A stretch of 64,000 nucleotides of DNA from Pseudooceanicola nitratireducens (GTDB taxonomy: Bacteria; Pseudomonadota; Alphaproteobacteria; Rhodobacterales; Rhodobacteraceae): NCBI RefSeq assembly GCF_900109195.1, contig NZ_FNZG01000002.1, positions 70,355 through 134,354 of the forward strand, read 5' to 3'. Position numbers and translations under genes: made by a program. The notes under the pieces were generated by a model. That model saw only the letters and a list, made by a program, of their open reading frames with translations. It did not search any database and was not told where the DNA came from. Position 1 is the stretch's first letter; each line of letters opens with the position of its first letter. Positions 10,001-18,298 of this stretch are shown here, in pieces.

Positions 10001-10046
10001 TTTTCCTATCGGAAAATTGTGTTATGTCTCCCCCTCTACGTGTATA
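10001..10046 (+). promoter_or_regulatory. Operator and promoter between the XRE-cupin gene and the dauA-like gene
   Basis: TTTTCC (10001-10006) and GGAAAA (10011-10016) form a perfect inverted repeat with spacer TATC. A related string TTTTATCGGAAGG begins near 9973. Directly after the palindrome come TTGTGT (10017-10022), 18 bp, and TGTATA (10041-10046), a candidate promoter for the dehydrogenase. Confidence 0.55.
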
Positions 10047-10081
10047 TTTAGGTGATTTTTCGCCGATGAACAGGTGTACCC

Positions 10082-11209
10082 TTGATTAATGAGTCGCAGC
10101 CCACCGTCGTCCTGATCGGTGCCGGAATAGCAGGCATCTCGGCCGCGGCGGCGCTGGCCGACCATGCGCAAGTCACTTTGATCGAACGCGAAACCCAGCC
10201 CGCCTACCATGCGACGGGCCGGTCGGCGGCGATCCAGTCGCAGGCGTACGGCAGCCCGGCGGTGCGGGCGCTGACCCGCGCCTCTGACCCGTTTCTAAGT
10301 GCCCCGCCCGACGGGTTTTCCGAACATCCGCTGCTGACCCCGCGCGGGCTGATCAGCGTGGCGCGGGCCGATCAGCTGGACCACCTGCGGGCGGAATACG
10401 AGGAAAACAGCGATTCCGCGCTGACCTGGCTGGACGCGGACGAAGTCGAATCCCGCCTGCCGCTGCTGCGCAGGGGCTATGCGGTGGCCGGCTTCCTGAA
10501 CGCGGACGCACAGGACATCGACGTGCATGCCCTGGTGCAGGGGTATCTGCGGCAATTCCGTGCGGCCGGGGGCAGGCTGATCCGCGGTGCCGAGGTGACC
10601 GAGATCCGGAAGACCGGCGATCACTGGCAACTGCGCGCCGGGGACGACATTCTGCAAGCCGATATCGTGGTGAACGCGGCCGGTGCCTGGGCAGATGGGC
10701 TCGCCCGGATCGCCGGCGTGAATCCGATCGGGCTGGAGCCGCTGCGCCGGTCTGCCCTGACGTTCCGCCCGCCCGAAGGGGTGGACACCGCAGCGATGCC
10801 GATGATCCTGGACGCCGAGGAGCGGTTCTACGTCAAGCCGGACGCCGGGATGCTTCTGGCCTCACCCGCGAACGAATCCCCTTCGGATCCGGTAGATTCC
10901 CAGCCGGAAGACATCGAGATCGCCGAAGCCATGGACCGGGTGCTGCAGGCGCTGGACCTGGACGTGCGGCGGATCGAATCGAAATGGGCCGGGCTGCGGA
11001 CCTTCCCGCCGGACCGGACGCCGATCTGCGGCTTTGACCCCGATCACGCCGGGTTCTTCTGGCTGGCCGGACAGGGCGGATACGGCATCCAGACCGCGCC
11101 CGCGATGGCGGCACTTGCAGCGCACCTGATCGGCGGCGCACCCCTGCCCGCGCCGGTCCGGGATCTTGGGCCCGATCCGGCGCTGCTGTCGCCTGCGCGC
11201 TTCCGCTAG
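10082..11209 (+). CDS. FAD-dependent D-amino-acid dehydrogenase, DauA-like
   Basis: A 375-residue DAO-family flavoprotein. The Rossmann motif GAGIAGISAAAALADHA lies at about residues 13-29, followed by YHATGRSAA, which in this family packs on the flavin. The later strings NAAGAW, FYVKPDAGMLL and GQGGYGIQTAPAM closely resemble Pseudomonas D-arginine dehydrogenase DauA, which oxidises D-arginine and other D-amino acids to 2-oxo acids. The start is TTG at 10082 with an upstream ACAGG; no better start is visible. It is regulated by the divergent XRE-cupin gene. The family is firm; D-arginine as substrate is inferred. Confidence 0.85.
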   Translation: MINESQPTVVLIGAGIAGISAAAALADHAQVTLIERETQPAYHATGRSAAIQSQAYGSPAVRALTRASDPFLSAPPDGFSEHPLLTPRGLISVARADQLDHLRAEYEENSDSALTWLDADEVESRLPLLRRGYAVAGFLNADAQDIDVHALVQGYLRQFRAAGGRLIRGAEVTEIRKTGDHWQLRAGDDILQADIVVNAAGAWADGLARIAGVNPIGLEPLRRSALTFRPPEGVDTAAMPMILDAEERFYVKPDAGMLLASPANESPSDPVDSQPEDIEIAEAMDRVLQALDLDVRRIESKWAGLRTFPPDRTPICGFDPDHAGFFWLAGQGGYGIQTAPAMAALAAHLIGGAPLPAPVRDLGPDPALLSPARFR

Positions 11210-11214
11210 AGCGC

Positions 11215-12003
11215 TCAGGTCTCGCGGTACTGGCGCTGGAACTTGGCCATGCCACCGATCCAGCGGTTGTATTGCGCGGCCTTGGCTTCGATGTAGCCCT
11301 GCACCTGGGGATGCGGAAGGATCAGGAATTCTTCGTTCCGGATGCCGTCCAGGGCGGATTGCGCCACGGCTTCGGCGGTCAACACGCCATCGCCGGACTG
11401 CGGACCCTGGTTGTCGATCGAATCCAGCATCGGCGTCGCCACCCCCTGAGGACAGAGGATTGAGACGCGAATCCCTTCGTCCCGGTGCGAAATGGCCAGG
11501 TTTTCGGCAAAACCGACGGCGGCGTGCTTGGTCGTGGAATAGGTCGCGCTGCCGATCTGGCTAAGAAGCCCCGCCGCGCTGACCGTATGCAGGAAGTACC
11601 CGCCGCCGCGCGCGATCATGCGCGGCACCAGAACCTTGGCCGCATGGACGTGGGACATCACGTTGACCTCCCAGGCCAGCTGCCAGTCTTCGGCGCTGGC
11701 CCCGGCGGCGTTTTTCACCGACAGATCAAAGGCATTGGCGATACCCGCGTTTGAACACATCAGATCGACGGGGCCGTGGTCGGCCTCGATCTGGTCGATC
11801 ATCGCAGTGATCTGATCGGCGTCGCGCACGTCGACCTGAAGGCCGGTGCCGCCGATTTCCCCGGCCACGGCGCGCGCGTTGTCGCCGTTCAGATCCGCGA
11901 CGCAGACGTGTTTCGCCCCGGCCGCGTGCAGCGCGCGGGCCAGTGCCGCGCCGATGCCCTGACCACCGCCCGTGACGATGGCGATTTTTCCCGTGATATC
12001 CAT
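11215..12003 (-). CDS. Short-chain dehydrogenase/reductase
   Basis: A 262-residue classical SDR with TGGGQGIG at 11-18 (cofactor loop), NAG at 85-87 and the catalytic Ser142, Tyr155 and Lys159. Asp37 in VADLNG suggests NAD(H) preference. The substrate is unknown. It is convergent with the DauA-like gene, 5 bases away, and upstream of the enoyl-CoA hydratase gene on the same strand, with that gene's terminator lying between. The C-terminal half ([19 protein letters not shown]) resembles SDRs acting on larger hydroxyacyl or steroid-like substrates, but this is weak. Confidence 0.88.
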   Translation of the reverse strand: MDITGKIAIVTGGGQGIGAALARALHAAGAKHVCVADLNGDNARAVAGEIGGTGLQVDVRDADQITAMIDQIEADHGPVDLMCSNAGIANAFDLSVKNAAGASAEDWQLAWEVNVMSHVHAAKVLVPRMIARGGGYFLHTVSAAGLLSQIGSATYSTTKHAAVGFAENLAISHRDEGIRVSILCPQGVATPMLDSIDNQGPQSGDGVLTAEAVAQSALDGIRNEEFLILPHPQVQGYIEAKAAQYNRWIGGMAKFQRQYRET

Positions 12004-12042
12004 GTGTTTCCTCCCGTTTGCGGCATCAAACCGGGTTGGGCG

Positions 12043-12075
12043 GAAAAAGAAAAGCCGCCGGAGGTCCGGCGGCTT
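12043..12075 (-). terminator. Terminator after the enoyl-CoA hydratase gene
   Basis: AAGCCGCCGG (12052-12061) pairs with CCGGCGGCTT (12066-12075) around a 4-base loop. On the minus strand TTTTCTTTTT follows. It lies 25 bases past the 12100 stop. Confidence 0.85.
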
Positions 12076-12099
12076 CGTGACGTAGCGATCCGGGGTGGA

Positions 12100-12876
12100 T
12101 CAGCGGTCGCGGAACTGCGGCTGACGCTTTTCCAAGAAGGCGTTCATGCCTTCGGTCTGGTCGTCGGTCGCGAACATCGAATGGAACAGGCGACGTTCAT
12201 ACAGCAGCCCCTCGGCCAGCGGCGTTTCATAGGCGCGGTTGACAGATTCCTTCACCGCCATGGCGGAAATCATGGATTTCTCGGCGATCTTGGCCGCGGC
12301 GCCCATGGCCTCTTCCATCAGCTTCTTGCAGGGGACCACACGGCTGACAAGGCCGGCACGCTCGGCCTCTTCGGCGTCCATGAAGCGGCCGGTCAGGTTC
12401 ATGTCCATGGCCTTGGACTTGCCGATCAGACGGGTCAGACGCTGCGTGCCGCCGATGCCGGCGATGACGCCCAGGTTGATCTCGGGCTGGCCGAACTTGG
12501 CGTTGTCGGCCGCGATGATGAAATCGCACATCATCGCCAGTTCACAGCCGCCACCCAGGGCATAGCCCGCCACAGCCGCGATCATCGGCTTGCGGTTGCG
12601 CTGAATCGCGGTGCCGCCTTCCCCGAAGAGATCCGAGGTGAAGACGTCAACAAAGCTCATCTCCGACATCATCTTGATGTCGGCACCCGCGGCAAAGAAC
12701 TTATCAGTCCCGGTCAGGACGATGCAGCGGACCTTGTCATTGGTCTGGGCCGACGACAGGAAATCGCCAAGTTCCTCGAACACCTGCAGATTCAGAGCGT
12801 TCATCGCATCGGGACGGTTCAGTTTCACCAATGCGACGTGGTCTTCGATTTCGACGATGATCGTCTCGTATGCCAT
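12100..12876 (-). CDS. Enoyl-CoA hydratase (crotonase family)
   Basis: A 258-residue crotonase. The first oxyanion-hole loop is AAGADIKMM and the second [13 protein letters not shown]. The two catalytic glutamates are expected in the latter and in [16 protein letters not shown]. It hydrates 2-enoyl-CoA in fatty-acid beta-oxidation and, in principle, in phenylacetate lower-pathway steps. I prefer the ATG at 12876 ([10 protein letters not shown]), which matches the family start, over a TTG 12 bases upstream. It lies downstream of mutM on the same strand, with 65 bases between them. Confidence 0.93.
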   Translation of the reverse strand: MAYETIIVEIEDHVALVKLNRPDAMNALNLQVFEELGDFLSSAQTNDKVRCIVLTGTDKFFAAGADIKMMSEMSFVDVFTSDLFGEGGTAIQRNRKPMIAAVAGYALGGGCELAMMCDFIIAADNAKFGQPEINLGVIAGIGGTQRLTRLIGKSKAMDMNLTGRFMDAEEAERAGLVSRVVPCKKLMEEAMGAAAKIAEKSMISAMAVKESVNRAYETPLAEGLLYERRLFHSMFATDDQTEGMNAFLEKRQPQFRDR

Positions 12877-12941
12877 GAGGTCGGCCAATCTGTTGTGAGC
12901 GTTAGCCGCGATTCACTAACAAATTGCCCCCCTCGATCAAG

Positions 12942-13793
12942 TTATCTTTGGCATTGCGGACAATAGAATGACGATCTGCCCGATTGCACGACGCGACGAA
13001 TCGCCGTGCCGCATCCGGGCGTCCGGCAGGGGTCGCCTTCGCGGCCATAGACGTCGAAGGAATGCTGGAAATAGCCCAGCTCCCCGTCTGCCTGACGGTA
13101 ATCTTTCAACGACGATCCCCCTGCCGCGATCGCCTCGGACAGGACGTCGCGGATGATCGGCACCAGCGCGGCCAGCCGCTGCGGGGCGATGCGGTCGGCG
13201 CGGCGGGTCGGGGCAATGCCGGCGCGAAACAGCGCCTCGCAAACGTAGATATTGCCCAGGCCCGCAACCAGTTTCTGATCCAGAAGCACCGATTTGATGG
13301 GGCTGCGGCGGGGCCGGACAGCAGCGACGAAATAGTCCTCGTTGAAAGCGTTGCCCAGGGGTTCCGGCCCGATATTGGCCAGCAGGGGATGCAACTCGGC
13401 CGTGGCCGTCGGCAGCAGGTCCATCGCCCCGAAACGGCGCGGATCGTTGAAGGTGACCCGCGCGCCGTTGGCCATGTCAAAGACCACGTGGTCGTGTTTT
13501 TCCGCCGCCGGATGGTCGTGCACGAACTGCCCCAGGGGATCACCGGAAACGGTCATCCGCCCGGACATGCCCAGGTGGATCAACAGGCTTTCGCCGCGAT
13601 CCAGATCCGCCAGGATGTATTTGGACCGCCGCCGCAGCCGTTCGATCCGGGCACCGGTCAGCCGTTCGGCCATGCGGTCGGGGAAGGGCCAGCGCAGATC
13701 GGGGCGGTTGACGGTCGCGAGGGCAATCACCTGTCCCTCCATCGCGGGGGCCAGGCCGGTGCGGACGGTTTCAACCTCGGGCAATTCGGGCAT
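12942..13793 (-). CDS. mutM: Formamidopyrimidine-DNA glycosylase
   Basis: A 283-residue Fpg/MutM that removes 8-oxoguanine and formamidopyrimidines. The catalytic N-terminal proline and glutamate are in [14 protein letters not shown], the conserved beta-turn lysine is in [11 protein letters not shown], and the helix-two-turn-helix is in [17 protein letters not shown]-terminal zinc finger has cysteine pairs in CRTPGCG and FYCPQCQR. It starts 7 bases after the stop of the membrane-protein gene, so the two are likely co-transcribed. In Rhodobacteraceae mutM commonly lies divergent to ubiE, as here. Confidence 0.97.
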   Translation of the reverse strand: MPELPEVETVRTGLAPAMEGQVIALATVNRPDLRWPFPDRMAERLTGARIERLRRRSKYILADLDRGESLLIHLGMSGRMTVSGDPLGQFVHDHPAAEKHDHVVFDMANGARVTFNDPRRFGAMDLLPTATAELHPLLANIGPEPLGNAFNEDYFVAAVRPRRSPIKSVLLDQKLVAGLGNIYVCEALFRAGIAPTRRADRIAPQRLAALVPIIRDVLSEAIAAGGSSLKDYRQADGELGYFQHSFDVYGREGDPCRTPGCGTAIRRVVQSGRSSFYCPQCQR

Positions 13794-13800
13794 GGGCGGC

Positions 13801-14310
13801 CTAGTAGTAGGGCTGCGCCTCGTCCAACGCGTGACGCAGGGTGTCGTGACCGTTCACATATCTCAGAAGCCAGGCCGAAGTTCCATCCTGGAAGCGCAGC
13901 CGGTAGGTGCCAGGGATGTCTTCGTCCAGGGCGATCAGCCGGGTCAGATCGTGGGTGTCCAGCCGGAACCAGGGGGTCATGACGCTAAGGTCCGAGCCCT
14001 CAAGCACCGCGCGAAACTGCCAGCAATAGGCGTTGAGATAGGCCAGCACCGGCACCAGCATGCCGCCCCAGATCAACGCGGTCTGCGACTGCTGCGCCAG
14101 TTCCGACATCTTCAGCAGGATCACCAGCGTGACCAGCGCGGTGGCCAGCCGCACGGGGATCGTGACGCCATGTTCGCTGTGGCGTGGCGGCGCGCGGTCG
14201 GCGGCCAGATCCGGCAGGTCGAACTGCGGCAGACGTGCGTGCATGCGAATAAGCACGACGAACAAAGCGATCGCCAAGGCGAGTAAAAGGATGGGTAGTA
14301 CCTGCTCCAT
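13801..14310 (-). CDS. Membrane protein of unknown function
   Basis: A 169-residue protein with three predicted membrane segments: residues about 4-22 ([18 protein letters not shown]), about 53-70 ([14 protein letters not shown]) and about 80-100 ([20 protein letters not shown]). A C-terminal soluble part (about 105-169) has a PH-like pattern of short strands. I choose the ATG at 14310; the frame continues upstream but that stretch is unlike protein and overlaps the ubiE leader. Seven bases separate it from mutM. No function is recognised. Confidence 0.7.
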   Translation of the reverse strand: MEQVLPILLLALAIALFVVLIRMHARLPQFDLPDLAADRAPPRHSEHGVTIPVRLATALVTLVILLKMSELAQQSQTALIWGGMLVPVLAYLNAYCWQFRAVLEGSDLSVMTPWFRLDTHDLTRLIALDEDIPGTYRLRFQDGTSAWLLRYVNGHDTLRHALDEAQPYY

Positions 14311-14410
14311 ACCGCTTCGGTCCTTATATGCGCCGATTTGACGGTTTGTGTCTCGACCCCATCTATGGCAGGGAAATCGGGCTAATATTGGGCAGGGTAA
14401 ACGCATCTCC

Positions 14411-15157
14411 ATGAGTGACCAGAAAACCACGCATTTCGGGTTTGAAACCATTCCCGAAGAGGACAAGGCCGGCAAGGTCCGGGGTGTCTTTTCGTCCGTC
14501 GCGTCGCGCTATGACGTGATGAACGATGTGATGAGCCTGGGCATCCACCGTGTCTGGAAGGACGCGATGATGGACTGGCTGGCACCGCGCGCCGGGCAGA
14601 AGCTGCTGGATGTGGCGGGCGGCACCGGGGATATTTCCTTCCGGTTCCTGCGCCGCGCCGGGTCGGGCCATGCCACGGTCTGCGACCTGACCGAATCCAT
14701 GCTGGTCGAGGGGCGCAAACGCGCCGAGGCCGAACAGATGGGCGCAAGCCTGGACTGGGTCGTCGGCGACGCCATGGCCCTGCCCTTCCCCGACAGCAGC
14801 TTTGACGTCTACACGATCAGCTTCGGCATCCGGAACGTGACCCGCCCGCAAGAGGCCCTGAACGAGGCCTACCGCGTGCTGAAGCCCGGCGGCCGCCTGA
14901 TGGTGCTGGAGTTTTCTCAGATCCCGACGCCGGCGCTGCAATGGGCCTATGACCGCTATTCCTTCAACATGATCCCCGCCATGGGTCAGATGATCGCCAA
15001 CGACCGCGACAGCTATCAGTATCTGGTGGAATCGATCCGCAAGTTCCCCGATCAGGATACCTTCCTGGGGATGGTGCGCGCGGCCGGGTTCGAACAGGCC
15101 AAGTATCGCAACCTGACGCTTGGGATCGCGGCGCTGCACTCTGGCTGGAAGATCTGA
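14411..15157 (+). CDS. ubiE: Demethylmenaquinone/2-methoxy-6-polyprenyl-1,4-benzoquinol methylase
   Basis: A 248-residue SAM-dependent C-methyltransferase of ubiquinone biosynthesis. Motif I is [16 protein letters not shown], and UbiE signatures [18 protein letters not shown] and [20 protein letters not shown] are present. The start is ATG 14411 ([16 protein letters not shown]), matching the alphaproteobacterial family; an upstream GTG-started extension is not conserved-looking. The ubiB gene follows after 3 bases, so the two form an operon acting at the membrane. Confidence 0.97.
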   Translation: MSDQKTTHFGFETIPEEDKAGKVRGVFSSVASRYDVMNDVMSLGIHRVWKDAMMDWLAPRAGQKLLDVAGGTGDISFRFLRRAGSGHATVCDLTESMLVEGRKRAEAEQMGASLDWVVGDAMALPFPDSSFDVYTISFGIRNVTRPQEALNEAYRVLKPGGRLMVLEFSQIPTPALQWAYDRYSFNMIPAMGQMIANDRDSYQYLVESIRKFPDQDTFLGMVRAAGFEQAKYRNLTLGIAALHSGWKI

Positions 15158-15160
15158 CCG

Positions 15161-16693
15161 ATGCGCGGACCTCACAATCTTTGGCGGTTGATCCGCACCG
15201 GGGCCACGCTGGAACGCACCGGCGCGATGAAGGTCGTGCTGGACGCCTATGACGCGCCGCCGCTTTTGCGGATGGCCGCGCGGGTGGCCGGCTGGCCGTT
15301 CCAGTGGCTGGGGTTGAAGGGCGATCCGTCGATGCCCCCCGCCACGCGGGCGCTGACCGCGCTTGGGCCGGCCTATATCAAGTTCGGCCAGATCCTGTCG
15401 ACGCGGCCCGACCTTGTGGGCGATGACCTGGCGCTGCAGTTGCGGGTTCTGCAGGACCGTCTGCCCCCGTTTTCCGTCGAACAGGCCAAGGCCACGGTCG
15501 AGGCTGAACTGGACCTTCCTGTCAGTTCTGTCTTTTCTGAATTCTCCGAACCCGTTGCCGCCGCGTCAATTGCGCAGGTGCACCGCGCCCGCCTGAACGA
15601 AACCGGCGAAGAGGTCGCCGTGAAAGTCCTGCGCCCGGGGATCGACCGGGCCTTCCGCAAGGATATCGACGCCTTCTACCTGGCGGCCTCGATCATCGAA
15701 TTCCTGTCGCCCGCATCGCGCCGCTTGCGCCCCTCGGACGTGGTGGCGCATTTCGATGGCGTCGTGCAGGGAGAGCTGGACCTGCGGCTCGAGGCCGCCT
15801 CGGCCTCGACCTTCCAGTCCAACACGGAAGGCGACGACGGCTTTGGCCTGCCTTCGGTGAAGTGGCCGCAAAGCGGTCGCCGCATCATGACGATGAGCTG
15901 GGTCGAGGGCACGCCCCTGGGCGACAATGCCGCGCTGGATGCCGCCGGGCATGACCGTTCGGATCTGGGTGCGCGGGTGCTGACGCTGTTCCTGAACCAC
16001 GCGCTGCGCGACGGCTATTTCCACGCCGACATGCATCAGGGCAACCTGAAGGTCGCGCCCGACGGTCGAATTATTGCCTATGATTTCGGGATCATGGGGC
16101 ATATCGACGAATACACCCGCCGGGTCTATGCCGAGATCCTATATGGGTTCATCAAGCGCGATTACATGCGCGTCGCCATGGTCCATTTCGAGGCCGGATA
16201 TGTCCCCGCCGATCAGGACGTTGACGAATTCGCCCGCGCCCTTCGGGCCGTGGGCGAACCGATCTTCGGCATGGATGCGACTAAGATCTCCATGGGGCGG
16301 CTGCTGTCTTATCTCTTCGATGTGACCGAACGTTTCGGCATGGAAACCCGGACCGAGCTGATCCTGCTGCAGCGCACCATGGTCGTGGTCGAAGGCGTCG
16401 CCCGGTCGCTGTCGCCGCAGCTGAACATCTGGGAAGTCGCCCGCCCCGTGGTCGAGGCCTACATCCGCCGCAACCTTGGCCCCCGCGCCTTTGCCCGCGA
16501 TCTGGGCAAAACGGCCGAGGTTCTGGCCCGCTTCGGCCCCCGCCTTCCGCACCTGGTGCAGAACGCGCTGGTACAGCAGATGACTAGCATGGAGACCAAC
16601 CGCCGCAAGGCTGAGCGTAGGCCCTATGTCTGGCTGATCTCCGGCGCGATCCTTGGTGCGGCTGTGGCTGGGGTGGCCTCGGCGCTGCTATAA
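15161..16693 (+). CDS. ubiB: UbiB, ABC1/ADCK-family ubiquinone biosynthesis protein
   Basis: A 510-residue atypical kinase-like protein needed for ubiquinone synthesis. It carries the family KxGQ motif in AYIKFGQILSTRPD, the AxxAS-type loop in PVAAASIAQVHRA, and DMHQGN / YDFG as catalytic and metal-binding loops. The C-terminus has a hydrophobic hairpin (WLISGAILGAAVAGVASALL) that anchors it. It follows ubiE by 3 bases. Its stop codon overlaps the convergent phosphotransferase gene by 6 bases, so no terminator separates the two. Confidence 0.96.
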   Translation: MRGPHNLWRLIRTGATLERTGAMKVVLDAYDAPPLLRMAARVAGWPFQWLGLKGDPSMPPATRALTALGPAYIKFGQILSTRPDLVGDDLALQLRVLQDRLPPFSVEQAKATVEAELDLPVSSVFSEFSEPVAAASIAQVHRARLNETGEEVAVKVLRPGIDRAFRKDIDAFYLAASIIEFLSPASRRLRPSDVVAHFDGVVQGELDLRLEAASASTFQSNTEGDDGFGLPSVKWPQSGRRIMTMSWVEGTPLGDNAALDAAGHDRSDLGARVLTLFLNHALRDGYFHADMHQGNLKVAPDGRIIAYDFGIMGHIDEYTRRVYAEILYGFIKRDYMRVAMVHFEAGYVPADQDVDEFARALRAVGEPIFGMDATKISMGRLLSYLFDVTERFGMETRTELILLQRTMVVVEGVARSLSPQLNIWEVARPVVEAYIRRNLGPRAFARDLGKTAEVLARFGPRLPHLVQNALVQQMTSMETNRRKAERRPYVWLISGAILGAAVAGVASALL

Positions 16694-17569
16694 TTCCGTT
16701 ATTTCTGAAATTTCCGAAAAACGCAGTTCATCTGGGACTGCGCTTTTTCCTGCGCCTCGCCCGGCCTCGGTACACCATTGTGCATAGGCCGCCATACGGG
16801 CTGCGAAGAACGGTGCCAACGTCCGATACCGCGCGACCGTTTCCGCGCAGGCATATGATTTCAGAAATTCCTGAATTTCCTGCGCAACCAAGCGCCGACC
16901 CAGGTAGGTGACCTGCATGAAGGGCGACAGAACAATCGCGATATCCTCGCACGGGTCACCCATGGCCGGGCACTGCCAATCGATCAGAACCACACCGGAT
17001 GACGACCGAACCACGTTGGTCCAGACCGGATCGCGGTGGATCAGGGCTGGCGTTTCAACCCCGTCGATCGGTGGAACGTGGCGCAGGGCCTCTATGCGTG
17101 CGGCAACGCCGTGCGGATCGTCCTGACACCGGGACAGGATTTCCGAGGCCTGTCGCAAAAGCGCCCCTGACCCGGAGGGCATCAGGCCAGGCGGGTTATC
17201 CGGCCGAAGCTGATGCACCCGACGCAGGACCTTGGCCAGATCGGTCAGCGTGACGTCCCCGGCCTGCCCGTCGACAAAGCGATAGATCAGCGCGCTGCCG
17301 AAATCGCCGTGGATATGGGCCAGAGCCTCGGGGGCCAGACCAAGCGGGCCGAGGCCCTGCAGGATCTGGTATTCGGCCGCCGGGTCGTTCGGGAACAGGG
17401 GCGTCGCCCCGCTTGGCAGGTATAGCTTGACCACAAGGTCCGCACCCCCTGTCCGCCCGCGCCAAAGCGCGTTGCTGCGCCCACCCAGCAGCTTCTCCCA
17501 TTGGGAAGGCAGCTGGCCGACGGCACGCTCGACGGCGGCGATCAAAGACTGCGGAGGCAAGGACGTCAT
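16688..17569 (-). CDS. Phosphotransferase of the APH/choline-kinase fold, substrate unknown
   Basis: A 293-residue small-molecule kinase-like protein. The nucleotide lysine is probably in ADLVVKLYLP, the catalytic loop reads HRDPVWTNVV (H-x-D-x4-N), and the metal-binding aspartate is in LIDWQCPAMGDPCEDIA. Catalytic residues are intact. The family includes aminoglycoside, choline, thiamine and homoserine kinases; nothing here decides among them. It is convergent with ubiB (6-base overlap) and lies downstream of flgD on the same strand with 63 bases between. Antibiotic resistance should not be assumed. Confidence 0.8.
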   Translation of the reverse strand: MTSLPPQSLIAAVERAVGQLPSQWEKLLGGRSNALWRGRTGGADLVVKLYLPSGATPLFPNDPAAEYQILQGLGPLGLAPEALAHIHGDFGSALIYRFVDGQAGDVTLTDLAKVLRRVHQLRPDNPPGLMPSGSGALLRQASEILSRCQDDPHGVAARIEALRHVPPIDGVETPALIHRDPVWTNVVRSSSGVVLIDWQCPAMGDPCEDIAIVLSPFMQVTYLGRRLVAQEIQEFLKSYACAETVARYRTLAPFFAARMAAYAQWCTEAGRGAGKSAVPDELRFSEISEITEL

Positions 17570-17632
17570 CGGCGGACCAGGAATAGTGGTCCGACCGGAT
17601 TAGGTCACCGCATGCGGCAAGGCAAGCTGCGG

Positions 17633-18286
17633 CTACTGCGCCTGTCGCAGCCCCGTCACCCCCTGGGCGTTCACGATCAGCCCGCCCTTGAGAACCAGAA
17701 GCGTGTCGTCACCATCGCGCCGCGCTTCAATCACCTGGGAATAGGACGGGACGGGTTCGGTTTTCAGAACTTCGCCCTCGGCCGAGGATTCCAGCAGGAA
17801 ACTGTATGTCCCCTGTCCTGCGGTGCCGCCGGTTGCGGTCCGCCCGTCCCACTCAAATGGGCCTTCGGTCAGGGGAAGATCCTGCCTCAGGACGACCGCC
17901 CCGGATGCGTCCTTGACCACCAGGACAGCCCGGTCCGCCGCCGCAGGAGGGTCGGGCAATAGCGTGATTGGGTCACCGTCGAAATAGGCCGCCGACAGGC
18001 TCTGCGCCTCCATCCCGACCCAGCCGGCAAGGTCGCTCATCCCGGATAGGGCGATGCGATTGGCCAAGGCTTCCAGGTGGTTGTTGGTCAGCACCTGTTG
18101 TTCGACCGAGGAAAATGTCGCCAACTGCACCGCGTAATCCGCCGAATCCACCGGGTTCAGCGGGTCCTGGTTCTGCAATTGCGTCGACAACATCTTGAGA
18201 AAGGTTTCGAAATCCGAGCTGATGACCGCCTTGGGCGCGGCCGTGCTGGCCTGAGTGCTGGTTGATGTATTGCTGGTGACTTCCAT
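17633..18286 (-). CDS. flgD: Flagellar hook capping protein FlgD
   Basis: A 217-residue hook-cap scaffold that directs FlgE polymerisation. The N-terminal FlgD signature is FLKMLSTQLQNQDPLNPVDSADY followed by VQLATFSSVEQQVLTN (about residues 28-67). The C-terminal half has the Tudor/FnIII-like pattern with FEWDGRTATGGTAGQGTYSF. Shared with fliK upstream on the same strand (12-base gap), it looks like a fliK-flgD operon. It seems intact, although the other hook and basal-body genes are absent here. Confidence 0.93.
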   Translation of the reverse strand: MEVTSNTSTSTQASTAAPKAVISSDFETFLKMLSTQLQNQDPLNPVDSADYAVQLATFSSVEQQVLTNNHLEALANRIALSGMSDLAGWVGMEAQSLSAAYFDGDPITLLPDPPAAADRAVLVVKDASGAVVLRQDLPLTEGPFEWDGRTATGGTAGQGTYSFLLESSAEGEVLKTEPVPSYSQVIEARRDGDDTLLVLKGGLIVNAQGVTGLRQAQ

Positions 18287-18298
18287 TGGGGATGCTCC

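Noticed and set aside
16688-17569. Aminoglycoside resistance gene
   Set aside because: Only the fold is shared; sequence and context do not support antibiotic resistance.
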